Below, piece by piece: positions 26,009 to 38,674 of a stretch of DNA of 64,000 bases. Positions within the stretch are counted from its first letter, which is position 1; every line of letters starts with the position of its first letter. Under the pieces are notes generated by a model that was not told where the DNA came from, ran no database searches, and saw only the letters and a list, made by a program, of their open reading frames with translations. The translations under genes were made by a program, and so were the position numbers. This DNA is from Paraspadella gotoi (lineage: Eukaryota > Chaetognatha), in contig CM119271.1 of NCBI GenBank assembly GCA_051294375.1, positions 2,511,238 through 2,575,237 of the forward strand, read 5' to 3'.

Positions 26009-27153
26009 TTCCTTACCGCAGTTTTTCTCTCTTTTATTTATGTCCAGTTATTTTTCTTAGAATTCGTTTATTTGAGAGGCAGCGGTGGATTAGGCCGACT
26101 GTCAGTCGTTACTAAAACTGATAAGGATGTCGGATAATAACGCCCGTTCGTTCATGGATATTTTTATATTGACAAATTTGACAACACGTTTTTTAATAAT
26201 TTATTTCATTGAGTAAATGTGTTGATATTTGGCCACTTTAGACGGTCCGCATTCGAGCAAGTGCACTCGGAATTTAAATTCTTAATCTTTCGAAGGAAAT
26301 CTATCAATTTCCCGATAAAAATTATTGATTTGCATTTAATTCTCTCGCTCATTTTTTTTTTAAGAACAAGCTGTTGTGATCTCATCTTCCGTTTGGCTTC
26401 TACTTTTTCGTGAGGGATGAGAAACCTTATCGGCGACAATATGCTAATAGGTTTTTTGAACATGAATTTTTCTCAACGCTCTGGCATCGGCTAATATTTC
26501 ACACCAGCGAAACTTGGTACTTTACGCAAGCCTTTAATTTAAGCAAGGATGTTTTCGTCGTCGCCGTCATCGTCGGCTGCAGCGTCGGCGGCGGCGAAGG
26601 CGGCGGCGGCCGTTTCGGCAGTTCAAGGATTCCCCTTAAGGCTCCGCCTGTGATGAAGTTCCGGAGGGGGTAGAAGGGGGGGGGGGTTGAGAGGGAGAAG
26701 TGAAAGAGGGAGACGAAGAAAGCGAGGAAGATTGGTAGGAAAAGAGGGAGCGAGGAAGGGGGAACTGGTAGCAGTTACTGGGAAGGAGAATAGGAAAATA
26801 GGATGAGGAAGAATGAAAGATAAAAGGAGAGGAATAGATGAGGAGGTTTTAATATAGAGAAGAAAAGAATAAGAGAAGATGATTCGAAACAAAAAGGAAA
26901 AAAGAATCTAAATATAGCTCATTTCTCCCCCTCTCCCTCCTCTCATCTTTTCCCTCTCTTCATCCTTTCCCGACTCCCTCTCTATCTCGCCTTTTTCTTC
27001 CATCGCCACGGGAGGGCGTGACTCGGGAGATGGCGCTCGGGATTTGGCCCTCGCCTTCCGGCATCCAGAGTCTTTGGCGGCGAATGAGAAGCGAATAAAA
27101 AGATGGCGGAGACCCGGAGGGCCTCTTTTCTCTCTCTCTCTACTCTCTTCTCT

Positions 27154-27192
<39 letters not shown>

Positions 27193-27600
27193 TCTTTTTC
27201 CCCGTTTCCTTCCCGCGTTGACTGACTTCCTTTGACCGCTCCCTATTTTGCCCAATTCTTTATATTTATGCAATCTGGAGAATTTAAAGGACTCCTCCTC
27301 TTCCCTCCTCTCTCCCTCCCTCTCTCTCTCTCCCTCCCTCTCTCTCTCTCTCTCTTTCCAAAAAAATACCCCGAGAGGACGAAATATTTTCCCGAGGAAG
27401 CGGCGGGCGAAAGAGACTCAGTTCATCAAAACAAAATCTGTTTAGTTCTAAAGTATCTGCATTGATTCGGCGGTTTTGAAAAACGAAACAAAAGGCCATC
27501 GGTTGAGTTATAAACTTAACTCTCAAGCCTGGATTGAAGGTTACAGTTCCAAAACTAGTCATAGGTTATAATGCACAAATGACTTAATAGTGATCGTAGT
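25763..27600. other. Intron start: microsatellites, no exon recognised
   Basis: Contains (GTC)n at 25,903-25,932, (CT)n at 25,976-26,003, a GGC-rich patch at 26,560-26,615, purine-rich sequence at 26,660-26,900 and CT tracts at 27,130-27,195 and 27,300-27,358. The GC-rich segment 27,000-27,120 has no supported splice borders. Confidence 0.5.
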
Positions 27601-28089
27601 TTTAAAAATTATTCAGGCGATGAAATTATGATATTGGTACAACCAATATAAATATTATCCATCCAATTACTAACTAAGAGATGAAATTATGTGATTCTCA
27701 ACTACGCGAGGGGAAAAACTCTTAAAAACTATAATAAAACCATATGAACGACATGTATTTAGGCAGACAAGACAACAGACAACATAAGTAGAACGATATC
27801 TACCTATTACAAAAACGAACTGAACTAAACCCAAAAAGGAAGGTTGATTGAAAAAAAAAATTACATCTCTAAAAATGGTCGGAAATGTGGGCGCTCGCAA
27901 GATTTTCAGCCCGTTATGTAGTAGGCCCAACGTAAATATTTGAAAAAGGAAAAAGGAATATATAATTCTGAACAGGAATGAGAATCGAATCGAATGAAGA
28001 AGGGGAAAACGAGATGGTGGGGAACTGGTGGCGTGGAGGTCGAGGAAAAGAGGGAGGAGAAAAACTTTTTTAGTTAATTTTCAGGTTTT
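27601..28089. other. Intronic AT-rich stretch with an R1-related fragment
   Basis: GGTACAACCAATATAAATAT followed by TATCCATCC at about 27,638-27,668 resembles the start of dispersed family R1, truncated. Nothing else is recognised. Confidence 0.4.
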
Positions 28090-28335
28090 TAAGAATATGA
28101 AATTGGTACCAATATAACAATATTAAAATTATTAATTCATTTAATAAATAAGCTATCTTGTCCCTTACTTTGGACAGGCTTTGGTGGTTTAACGGCTTCA
28201 TCACTCTTACAAGATAATGACATAGCAGGTCCCTGCAAGCTTTCAATCAAAGACTCTCTCACAGGCTCGTTTATTCACTCCCAGAGTACATGGCTTTCCT
28301 ATCAATGAAGAGGTATAATATTTCAAAGAATATTT
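28090..28335 (+). repeat. Dispersed repeat family R1
   Basis: GGACAGGCTTTGGTGGTTTA, CCCTGCAAGCTTTCAATCAA and CATGGCTTTCCTATCAATGA align with the 4,136 and 8,752 copies at moderate divergence, so this is an independent insertion rather than a recent duplicate. Confidence 0.8.
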
Positions 28336-28349
28336 CATTTGTATGAAAA

Positions 28350-28455
28350 GAGGGGTATGTGAGAGGTTAGGGATTAGGGATTAAAGTTTAGGATTAGGAG
28401 TAAGTGGTTAGGGTTGGGAATTAGGTTTCGGAGTAAGGGGTTAAGGTTGGGGACT
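28350..28455 (-). repeat. Degenerate TTAGGG-like repeat (family T fragment)
   Basis: Words such as GGTTAGGGATTAGGGATTAA and GGTTAGGGTTGGGAATTAGG read as the reverse of the CCTAA-rich cores of family T. It lies directly downstream of the R1 copy. It is not a telomere: units are irregular and internal. The purine-rich stretch 28,460-28,625 follows. Confidence 0.65.
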
Positions 28456-28625
28456 AGGAGGGAAAGAAAGTTTAAGGCGGGGGTAAAGGGAGAGGAGAAG
28501 GAAGGGAGGTGGAGAAAAGAGAAGGAGAATTCGGGTAGGAAGAGAGAAATAAAGAGAGGAGGAGGAAGAAGAGGTAGAAAAGGTCAATTAAAGTCAGATT
28601 AATACAAAAGAAAAAAAAAGAGAGG

Positions 28626-31600
28626 AGGCAGGCATAGTTTAGTCATCTCTTCTCCCCCTTTGAGTTTTTCCCGCGCTTTGGACTCACGCTGGTTTTTTCG
28701 AGTTCGACTATTTTTTCATCCGAGGAGGAAGAGCATTCGTTTTCTCCCGAATTGGCACATTTTACGCCGGGACATTAGCGGAGACGTACGCACGAGAGAG
28801 ACGAGAGGAGAGAGAGACGGAGGACGAGAGAGGATGAGAAGAGACGAGAGAGACGACCCGAAGGAGACGAAGAAGAGCAGAGAGAAGAGGGAGAGAGGCG
28901 TATTCCTATCCCTAGGGTCATCCGGATTACTCTTTTCAATTCTTAGGAAGCTATCTATAACGACACCTAGCGTCGCGATAGATACTTTCAAAAGCTCTCG
29001 CTTACTCTGATACATTTCCCTGCGATCATGATACACCAGATCTTGATTTGGTCATTTTTTGGCTCGGGCTTTCTTCACCTGTTCCGCAATCGCGAGGCTG
29101 GTGGGGGAGGACGCAGCAGCAGAGCATTTGAGAGAGGGAAGACCAGTCGCGATCAGCAGCTGCAGGACTGTGCAAGCCGCGCACTGTGGTATGCTGCCGC
29201 ACACATGAGCAGACGAGAGATAATCGACTTTTGATCTCGATTGATGATAGAGTATCTAGAGATGACTCGAGAGAGAGTATGAGTTTCTCCCTGCTCAAGC
29301 GAGAACGCAGACCATATCCGAGATGCTAAGAGAAAGACGAGACGATGAAGCACAAGAGCTAGAAAGAAGAGAAGAGGAGAGACGAGAGCAGAGAGACTGA
29401 GAGAATTACGAGATCGAAAATGTTTATGTGCGATCGATCAATATAAAGTGAGCATCCCACGTCAGAGCAGAGTCTCGTCGTCTGTAGCTATCGCGAGTCA
29501 TTAGAGCGAGTTGGAGCGGAGATCGATCTGGGATTAGAAAGTATTTTCAAAGTAATTTTTTTTTACTTTGGAACGAGACGGAGAAAAAAACGAAGTTCTT
29601 TTGCCAGAAAAACGACTGTAATGTTTAATGTTTATGAATTTCAAATCTCATCGATAGTCTTTTAAAGCTTATTATTTCCGTAGCGTTATCAAAATGAGAT
29701 GGTGATTAATTACTAATTTTCATAAACTGTTTTACGAGGATTTGGAAATGAATAGCTTCCATAAAAAATCTGAAAATTAAGTTGTTTTTTTTAGAATATT
29801 GGTAGTAATAAATTAGCTATCTAATTAGTTTCGAATACCCTTTGATATCGCCTCAATCATTAAAATTAACTGACCGGCATCGAGATATCGTGATATATCT
29901 TCTTCCTCCCCAGTTGGTTTCAAACGTCATTACGCGTCGAATGGATTAACCGTATTTATTCTACTGTGTATTCAGTGACGTCACGTCGAGGGCCAAAGAT
30001 TATAAACAATTTGAAAAAGAAAAAAGAAAAAAGGAGAAAAAAAGAATTTAATTGTTTCGTTTTGCTTCGTCGATTTTCGGTTTTTTTGTTTTGATTTCGA
30101 TGAAAGAAAAAGAAACTTTGAGAAAAAAATATAAGACAAAAAAAGGTGGACAATCGCTACTTTTGTTTTGTTATTGTTTCTTTGGTTTTTGATCGGCGGG
30201 GGTCGTCTCTCTTCCAGTTCCTCTCTCTTCTTCTCTCTCTCTCTCCTCCTCTCTCTCTCTCTCCTCTCTCTCTCTCTTCAGATCATCTCTCATCGTCTCT
30301 CCGATCTCATCCTCCTCTCTCTCTATCCTGCTGTCGTAATCTGTCCTTGTCCTCTCTATATCTTCTCTGTCCTTTCTTTCTATCCTCTGTGTCGTATATG
30401 TCTTCTTCTCTCTCTCTATCCTCTCTGACCTTTCTTTCTCTCTATCTCTGTGTCGTATCTGTCTTTTCTCTCTCTATCCTCTGTCCTTTCTCTCTACCAT
30501 CTTTGTCAAATCTCTACTTTTCTTCTTTGTCCTTTCTTTTATTCTTTAATTTTTTAAAACTACTTGAAAATTCAAAAACAAAAAAACAAAACACCTGTTA
30601 CCATTTAGCTTCCACCACAGGACGTCTTTTCTGGCCGATTTTTTTAAAGGAAGAGCGAGACCGAGACAGAAAGAGAGATAGACATAGAGCGAGAGAGAGC
30701 GAGAGAGAGAGAGAGAGATAGCTAGAGAGTGTGTGAGAGAGTGAGATGATCTATTACCCAAGTTTCCTTTCTTGTTTTAAGTTGTAACTTTGGATATCGA
30801 TATCGTAAAATAACTATCACTCACTCTCTCCTTTCTCTCTCTCTTTCTCTCTCTTGAAAAATATTTTAAAAATATAATCCTAACTTAGCTATAATTATTA
30901 TTAATGAACTGGTAAGCTATATTCAACGGGAAACTTTAAAATTCATCATTAGATTACAAAATCATAAATATAAATCAATATAATCTCATTTGCATGTTGC
31001 AGTAGACAGAATCTTCCTTTGATTTTGGGTTCTAGATTAAACAGACGAAAAGCGTTTTAATAAATCTAAAATTCCTCAAAAATAAACAATAATGATGCCT
31101 GAAAATCCTGTTAAAACATTATTTTTAACCTGATTATAAGGCAATAGAAGTTGTGCAAAAAGACCGTCAGCCGAACCATCGCCTAAAAAAAATAAAGAGG
31201 TATTTTAAATATCACAGAAGCATTTCAGTCTGCTCCGGCCACTAATACTTTATACTACAAAAAATATTTGACAGTTGCGTTACCAGTCGCGACTAATTCA
31301 TTTCTTTTTATCAATTAATTTTTTCTTTTTTCTTCATACTTCATGTTATTATTTTAATTTATACTATATTTTTTTGCAAATTGAAAAATATTCTTTGTGC
31401 CGCAGACACTGTTCAGTTTAATCTCTTGAAAGTGATTTACACGTAATTTGGTTAATTTTAAAATTGTAATCGTCCGTTTAAACTTTAATCATCCGTGGAG
31501 CTCTCGCCACTCAAGACTTGATTTTTCTTAACCCCGGGGAGGTTTAAAGCCACAAAGACCTTACCTCAGATGTTTGCCCGACTCTTCCCACTCACTTTCT

Positions 31601-32031
31601 CCGATTCAACGGCCGCCTTTATGCGCCCATTACCACCTTGGGATCTGTCTCTAATCCTTTCCTAATCCCTTACCTCAACCTCCCCCCCTTCTTTTGCTGC
31701 TTCTCATATTCTCGACGCTATCATTCCCATCAAGGAACTTCTAAAAATTATTAAATATAAAAATACTTAAAAATATATATTGTATTACTTTCTCTTTCTC
31801 TTCAATTTTATTTCATTTGCCCACCATCCTTTTAATTTCGTAAATGCTAAAGTTTTTTTTATCATATCACAAAAAATAAAGTTTTTTTTTACTCGCTTCA
31901 CCTAAATCTCCATTTTTTGTTTTTTTCTTGTTTGTTTACGTTTCGTCGCTAAACGCGAAACACGCGGAACCAAAAAGAAAAACAAACAAAAGGGAAAAGC
32001 GGAGAACGGACGAAAGATGAGAGAGAGAGAG
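28626..32031. other. Intronic sequence, no exon recognised
   Basis: GA-rich segments at 28,790-28,900 and 29,265-29,405; CT tracts at 30,205-30,310 and 30,400-30,500; (GA)n at 30,660-30,740; AT-rich remainder. The 31,500-31,740 segment is GC-richer but its open frames are short and unrecognised. Confidence 0.45.
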
Positions 32032-32056
32032 NNNNNNNNNNNNNNNNNNNNNNNNN
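32032..32056. other. Assembly gap (25 N) inside (GA)n
   Basis: Exactly 25 Ns interrupting a GA microsatellite, about 95 bp before duplicated block III. Confidence 1.
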
Positions 32057-32149
32057 AAAAGAGAGAGAGAGAGAGAAGAGGAGAGAAGAGAAGAGAGAGA
32101 GAGAGAGAAGAAGAGAGAGAGAGAGAAAGAGAGAGGAGGAGAGAGGGAA

Positions 32150-32497
32150 AGAGAAATCCGCTGATTTAAGCAACGATAAAATTAACAGTTTTATGTAGCG
32201 AAAGGAAAATATTATGAATTATGATGCCCGAGTCTTGACTTTGTCAAACTATTTTAAAATCTGTTTTCGACGTATTGATGTATAAAAAAGAATTATCTAA
32301 GGCCTCGGTTAAACCGTCCCTGTTGATGGTGAGGAAAGAATGGGCGGACAAAGACGGAGGGCTTTAAAAATGTATCTCTAATATGACACTGGGAAGCCTT
32401 GAAAATGAAAGGGGACAGGTCCCGGTGAATTTTGAAAGTAAACAAGAATGATAAAGAGGATAAAGAAAGAAAATCATTCTTCTCCGCGTTTTTTGGT

Positions 32498-32582
<85 letters not shown>

Positions 32583-33287
32583 TGCAATATTGAGGTTAGG
32601 AGAGGGAGAAAAAACAGGCGTAAATGAATGTTTTTCCGGGTTTTCAAGAGGATCACTGTGTCATCGAATAATGCTCGGAAAAAATAAAAGAGAGAAAAGA
32701 GAAAGAAAGAGAAGAGAGAGAGAAGAGAGAGAGAGAGAGGTTTCTTTTTCAACAATTTTTTAATAGAAAAAGTTAAAAATAAAACGGGAAAGTATTAATA
32801 CATGGCATGTGCCAACCGGTAATGGACAAAGGGAACAAAATATTTAGTAAAATTCTTTATTCACTGAACGTGGAAGAAAGATAATAAATGGAACGAATGG
32901 AGGGACGACGGACGGACGAGACGGACGGACGGACGGACGGCCGGACGGATGGATTGAATGAATTAAACTTGGGGATTAATTCTTTTATTCTCGTTCTGAA
33001 AAGATTGTCACTGGCAAATGCCAACAGAAAAGTAATGGAAGTATAATAAAGAGAAAATTGCAAAAAAAAGTAAAGAAAGAGAGAAAGAAAAGAAAAAAAA
33101 GAAAGAAGAATAGAACAAAATAAGAAAGAAAATAAAGGTAAGAAAGAAAGAAAGAAAGAAAAGAAAGAAAGAAGCCGGACGAGGCTTCCACGCATCTAAG
33201 AAAAACTCCTGCAAGGTTATTTCTGCTGTGTTCGTTATCAATGGACCGCGATCTCGCCGCCATCTCTCTCTCGTCTCTCTCTCTCTC

Positions 33288-33324
<37 letters not shown>

Positions 33325-33580
33325 CTCTCCTCGTCTCTTCTCTCTCTCTCTCTCTCTCCTTCCTTCCTTCGTTTGGCATTCCTCCTCATCTCCCTCGTTA
33401 ATGAGAGGCAGGTTATCCCTTTTTTTTCTTTCTCCTTTCTCTCTCTCTCTCTCTTCTCTTCTCTCTTCTCTCTCTCTCCTCTCTTCCCCTCTCTCTCTTC
33501 TCTCATCTCTCTCTCTCTCCTCCCTCTCCTCTCCTCTCCCTCACCATGCGAACGACCTCAACCATCGGGTCTCTCCATCC

Positions 33581-33582
<2 letters not shown>
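32150..33582. repeat. Duplicated block III, copy 1
   Basis: Collinear with 33,612-35,054: GGGAAAGAGAAAT start, AACAGTTTTATGTAG, GGGGACAGGTCCCGGTGAAT, (GA)n, (ACGG)n, (GAAA)n, ATGGACCGCGATCTCGC, (CT)n, and the end segment ACCATGCGAACGACCTCAAC. Copies differ by indels and microsatellite lengths. No coding exon is recognised. Confidence 0.9.
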
Positions 33583-33611
<29 letters not shown>

Positions 33612-33614
<3 letters not shown>

Positions 33615-33962
33615 AAGAGAAATATCCGCTTGATTTAAGGCAACGATAAATTAACAGTTTTATGTAGGCGAAAGGATATATTATGAATTATGATGCCGAG
33701 TCTTGACTTTGTCAAAACTTTTTAAAAATCTGTTTTCGGACGTATTGATTATAAAAAAAAGAATTATCTAAGCCTCGGTTAAAACCGCCTGTTGTGGTGA
33801 GGAAGAATGGGCGGACAAAGACGAGGGCTTTTAAATGTATCTCTATATGACACTGGGAAGCCTTGAGAAATGAAAGGGGACAGGTCCCGGTGAATTTTGA
33901 AAGTAAACAAGAATGATAAAGAGGATAAAGAAAGAAAATCATTCTTCTCCGCGTTTTTTGGT

Positions 33963-34046
<84 letters not shown>

Positions 34047-34163
34047 TGCAATATTGAGGATTAGGAAGAGGGAGAAAAAACAGGCGAAATGAATGTTTTC
34101 CGGGTTTCAAGAGGATCACTGTGTCATCGAATAATGCTCGGGAAAAAATAAAGAGAGAAAGAG

Positions 34164-34205
<42 letters not shown>

Positions 34206-34608
34206 TTTCTTTTTCAACAATTTTTTTAATAAGAAAAAGTTAAAAATAAAACGTGGAAAGTATTAATACATGGATGTGCCAACGTATGGACAAAGGGACA
34301 AAATAATTTAGTAAAATTTCTTTATTCACTAGAAACGTTGGAAGAAAGATAATAAATGGAACGATGGAGGGACGGACGGACGGACGGACGGACGGACGGA
34401 CGGACGGACGGACGGATGGATGAATGAATTAACTTGGGGATTAAGTCTTTTATTCTCGCTGAAAAGATTGTCAGCTGGCAAATGCCAACAGAAAGAATGG
34501 AAGTATAAATAAAGAAGAAAATTGCAAAAAAAAGTGAAAGAAAGAGAGAAAGAAAGAAAAAAAAAGAAAGAAAGAAATAAAGAAACAAAAAATAAAGAAA
34601 GAAATAAA

Positions 34609-34645
<37 letters not shown>

Positions 34646-34792
34646 CCGGACGAGGCTTCCCGCATCTAAGAAAAACTCCTGCAGGTTATTTCTCGTGTTC
34701 GTTATCATGGACCGCGATCTCGCGCCATCTCTCTCTCTCTCTCTCTCTCTNNNNNNNNNNNNNNNNNNNNNNNNNCTCTCTCTCTCTCTCTC

Positions 34793-34835
<43 letters not shown>

Positions 34836-34914
34836 TCCTTCCTTCGGTTTGGCATTCCTCTCATTCTCTCGTTAATGAGAGGCAGGTTTTAATCCCTTTT
34901 TTTTCTTTCTCCTT

Positions 34915-34958
<44 letters not shown>

Positions 34959-35054
34959 TCCCTCTCTCTCTTCTCTCATCTCTCTCTCTCTCCTCCCTCT
35001 CCCCTCTCCCTCACCATGCGAACGACCTCAACCATCGGGTCTCTCCATCCCCGT
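33612..35054. repeat. Duplicated block III, copy 2
   Basis: Second copy of 32,150-33,582, adjacent in direct orientation. It contains a 25-N gap (34,751-34,775) inside its (CT)n tract and a cleaner (ACGG)n tract at about 34,371-34,416. Confidence 0.9.
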
Positions 35055-35414
35055 CTCTCATCCCCTCCCTAATCCAAATCGCCCGATCCATCAATTCTCA
35101 CACTCGCCGAATTTTTGTAACGAAATCTTTTTTGTTTTGATTCGTTAATGGGAGACGATGTTACGAGTTAACGATTGACGCGGTGAGAGATATTGGGTTG
35201 ATTCACCCCCACCCTCGCCTCTAGAGCGAGAGAGAGAGGGAGAGAGAGGGAGAGAGAGAAAGAGAGAAGAGAGAGAAAGAGAGAGGATATTTTTTCTGCC
35301 TCAAGATGAGTGGTGTTAACTTTTCCCCGCAATTTTTCGATTCCTCGTTGTTTTCGGACTGTCGGCGGTGGAAACCTGCGAAGCGTCGGAAAGAGAGAGA
35401 GAGCAGAGAGAGAA

Positions 35415-35465
<51 letters not shown>

Positions 35466-35641
35466 TTTGAAACAAAAAAATTCCGAGATTAAAGCGACGC
35501 AAAATGAATGAAATTCCGTCAAAGAGGCAAAATGAAAAGGGTGCGGATTTCTTTGTTTACTTTTCTTTCGTAAGAACTTTTTTTTTGTTTACTCCCTCTG
35601 TCGGAATGATCGTGAGTACAGGCAGAGTGCAAAAGAGAAGG

Positions 35642-35686
<45 letters not shown>

Positions 35687-37001
35687 GAGAGAGGAGAAGA
35701 GCACCGAGAGAGAGAGAGAGCAGGGAGAGAGAGAGGAGAAATCGAATACTAAAAAAGAGAAGAGGGAAAACAAAAGAAAAACGTAAAGAGAACAGATCCA
35801 AGATAAAAAAACAAGATAAGTTCAAACTCGAACAAGAGAGATTATCCAAACCCTTCTCTCCTCCGCTCCGCCCCCCCTCGTCCCTTCTTATCTCCTCACA
35901 ACCTCCCCCCTTCCCCTTAATCGATCCCCTCGAGATCTTGCGCGGTGGTGGACCTACTTTTTCTCTGCTCCCTCCCGCCTCCCCTTAAGGCCTTTCTCTT
36001 TCTTTTTCCTTTTGTTTTCACCTTTGATGTTTTCCTTTTTAATCCTTCGCGTGTTTTTTTTTTAGTCGCTATCGAGTGAAATTAATTACGGTTAGCATTA
36101 AAAAAACGTTAGGGGGGGTGGGTCGATTTGGAGTAATGAAATTGTTTCTTTCTTTCTTTTTCCTTCTTATTATGTCATTTTATCTAGTTTTCTACGCAGT
36201 CATTTTGCTTTATTTTACGTCGGTGTTTTCTGTCGTCATTTTTAAGTTATGGTTTTGTTAAAACTACTATTCCTCTCTTTTTGGTTATGTCATTTGTTTC
36301 TTTCATGTCTTTTGTACAGTATCATTTGTGCCAATATAAAAAAGTATATGAAAGTTTAGAACTTCAGATCCATGAGCCTGAATCGAAGTAAAAAAAAATT
36401 CTTATGCCAAATGAAGAAGAAAAAAAATCCCATTGAGATTCGCCTTTGATCTACATTTCGATGGATCGATCAATGTTGTTGTTGTTGTTTGTTGTTGTTT
36501 TGTCTATCAGATCGTTACCCACCTTAATAAAACCGGTCTTGTTCTCCGGATTATATCTTAGATCAGTTTGATTTGTTTCAAATTACCAGGGTTATTGATA
36601 CCGAACCTACGTTGAACATTTATCTGATATCCGTACTATTTTCAGTCTGGTTATTCTCTGGTTATTCTTCCTTCTCATTCATCCTACATCAGTAGCGGGC
36701 ATTTTCCAGGTTCACCCCGCCAGAAGACTTTGTTCCTCCCTTCCTGACCCCGTCGCCCATCGTGTAAAGCAATTAATTCATGACTGCTAGCTGCCCGGTT
36801 CAATCCCAACCCGATACCCGCGCGTCGGGAAGCTTGCGGACGGCCGTAAACCGCCTAGGGGGCGTGAAAAACCCCGCAAGGCCCAGGACCCGTTCCAGGG
36901 CTGCTTGAGGGGGTTGAAGAATTTACCGAAGTCGTCTTCAACCAACTTGGCGCGAAATCAAAACCCATTCGCAACCCCCACCTACTTCCTCCATCCAACA
37001 G
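35055..37001. other. Intronic sequence with dense (GA)n arrays
   Basis: (GA)n at 35,226-35,285, 35,393-35,465 and 35,645-35,745, then T-rich sequence. GC-richer sequence at 36,700-36,920 precedes the pyrimidine tract of the next UNC5 exon. A GGTTCAATCC word near 36,798 resembles a Pol III B box, but no tRNA fold is visible. Confidence 0.5.
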
Positions 37002-37196
37002 GCCAACCCGGTTCACTCTTTCATCGTGAAGAACCAACCCGTGAGTCTCACCTGCTCCGCCTCCGCCTCCAACCGGATCTACTTCAAGTGCAACGACGAG
37101 TGGGTGCGACCGGAGGCGCACAAGACGCGGGAGATCGTGGACGCGGAGGCGGAAAGGATCGTCGTGGAGTCGGCCGTCGAGATCACGAGGCTTCAA
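37002..37196 (+). CDS. unc5: UNC5 exon: first half of Ig1
   Basis: A pyrimidine-rich acceptor ends CCAACAG and the donor is GTGAGT; 195 bp, 65 codons, phase 0 at both ends. It reads ANPVHSFIVKNQPVSLTC, then RIYFKCNDEWV, and ends VESAVEITRLQ. VKNxPVxLxC, the YFKCNxEWV strand and the xxxIxRxQ ending are hallmarks of UNC5 Ig1, including the first Ig cysteine and the extra cysteine that forms the second intradomain disulfide. Ig1 and Ig2 form the netrin-binding part of the receptor. The reading is intact with no frameshift. Only one copy of this exon exists in the window, although the next four exons occur in multiple copies. An antisense frame over it (36,855-37,232) is a shadow. Confidence 0.93.
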
Positions 37197-37744
37197 GTGA
37201 GTTGTGGGGATTTCGGGTTTTTTCGTTTTCAATGATTTGGATCGAAGATTTAGTTGGTTTCGTTGATTTATAGGACGTGTTTATTGGGTAGAGTGAATGG
37301 GTTGGTTAGTTACATAATACATATGGATTGAAATATTGTTAATAGTTCAGTTAATAATAGTTCAGATTGATGGGATAGTCGGACGAATAGTTGGAAATGG
37401 TCAGTGGATAGTGGATACATTTATTTAAATGAATTGTTGTATCAATATTGTTCTTCGGTTAACACATGGTTTCATTTGTGGATGTTTTTGGTTAAATATC
37501 GTTTTCTTTGTTGTTTATTGTTTTCTGATGTTGTTTTCTGATGTTGTTTTCTCACAATTCGTTATAAACGTATAAGAATTAAACAGTATAGCGTATTTAT
37601 AGGCTTGTTGCATCTTTAATAAAACAATTTCTTGTGAAAATCAAATTTTTCTGTCTGTAAAGCGTAATTTATAATAATTTACTATGTGTACATTAAATAT
37701 CTCTGATCTCTAAAGTTGGATCCAAAATCGGCGTTAGATTCCAG

Positions 37745-37780
<36 letters not shown>

Positions 37781-37805
37781 NNNNNNNNNNNNNNNNNNNN
37801 NNNNN
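37781..37805. other. Assembly gap (25 N) inside (GA)n
   Basis: Exactly 25 Ns within a GA tract, immediately before the first copy of the duplicated UNC5 block. Confidence 1.
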
Positions 37806-38439
37806 GAGAGAGAGAGAGAGATTTTGGGTGAATTCAATCTCGTGACGGAAAATTCTGGTCTATTTTTTTTTTGCAGAGAATCGAGGCGAGAATTTTATTT
37901 GCACCGCGGGATGATTGATGACTGATTGATTGATTGATGATTGACTAATTATTTTAGATTATTGATTGGCTGAAGTGTTTGACTGAACTTATTTGCTGGA
38001 TTAATTGAATGAGAGAATCTTTTTGCCAAAGCATCGCGTAACAGATGATCGAATTCTTCCTGTCGAAATGCGCGATTGTACTGGTTAAAAAACCACTGCT
38101 TCGCCTTTTTTTGACTGAACCAACGAACCAAGCAATGAGATAAACTGTTGGTTGAGGTAAACAGTTGCAATTTCCGCCAGATTTTCTTTCAATTGGCTGA
38201 ACTCTTCTTTTTTTCCACTTAATTGGCAAAAGCCGGCGCGACTCTTTCCAGACCGATAGGCTAAATTCCTTCTTTTTCCTTTTCATTACTTAAAAAACAC
38301 CACACAAAAAAAAAAACAGTTTCTTGTTTCCACGAGAGATTCGACGCCACACCGTCTTTCGAAGGTGGGCGATTGTAAAACAAACTGAGGAGATGCTCTC
38401 TCTCTCAAAATGTCAGTAAGTCACTACATCGTCTCTCTC

Positions 38440-38498
<59 letters not shown>

Positions 38499-38500
38499 AG

Positions 38501-38603
38501 GTGGAGACGTATTTTGGCATCGAAGGTTACACTTGCCGAATGCGTCGCTATTCCAAAGCCGACAACCGGCGAAGGCCAAAGTCCGAACCGCCTTTTTGAA
38601 AAA
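38501..38603 (+). CDS. unc5: UNC5 exon A, second half of Ig1, copy 1 (frameshifted)
   Basis: The acceptor lies inside a (CT)n tract ending CAG, and the donor is GTAAGG. It reads VETYFGIEGYTC; then, with frame changes, CVAYS-like and KAKVRTAFLKK. This is the end of UNC5 Ig1 (FG strand with the Cys-x-Cys-Val-Ala motif) and the conserved linker to Ig2. At 103 bp it is shorter than copy 2 and needs several single-base corrections to read through, including skipping one A at the CGAATGC site that copy 2 shares. It would not encode a functional segment as assembled; sequencing error is the likelier cause. Confidence 0.85.
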
Positions 38604-38674
38604 GTAAGGCAAGAAGAGCAAGAGTAAAAGGGGGTGAGGTAGAGAAGGAAAGAGGCAGAGGAAGAACAAATAAC

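Noticed and set aside
26206-26463. 85-codon minus-strand open frame (Lys/Ile-rich)
   Set aside because: AT-rich composition, no splice or start context, no recognised motif.
28350-28455. Interstitial telomere or chromosome end
   Set aside because: Units are irregular, short and mixed with other repeat sequence; similar cores recur inside small elements.
36760-36845. Possible tRNA or SINE promoter (GGTTCAATCC B-box-like word)
   Set aside because: No A box at the right distance and no cloverleaf could be drawn.
36855-37232. 125-codon antisense open frame
   Set aside because: It is the shadow of the well-supported UNC5 Ig1 exon on the + strand.
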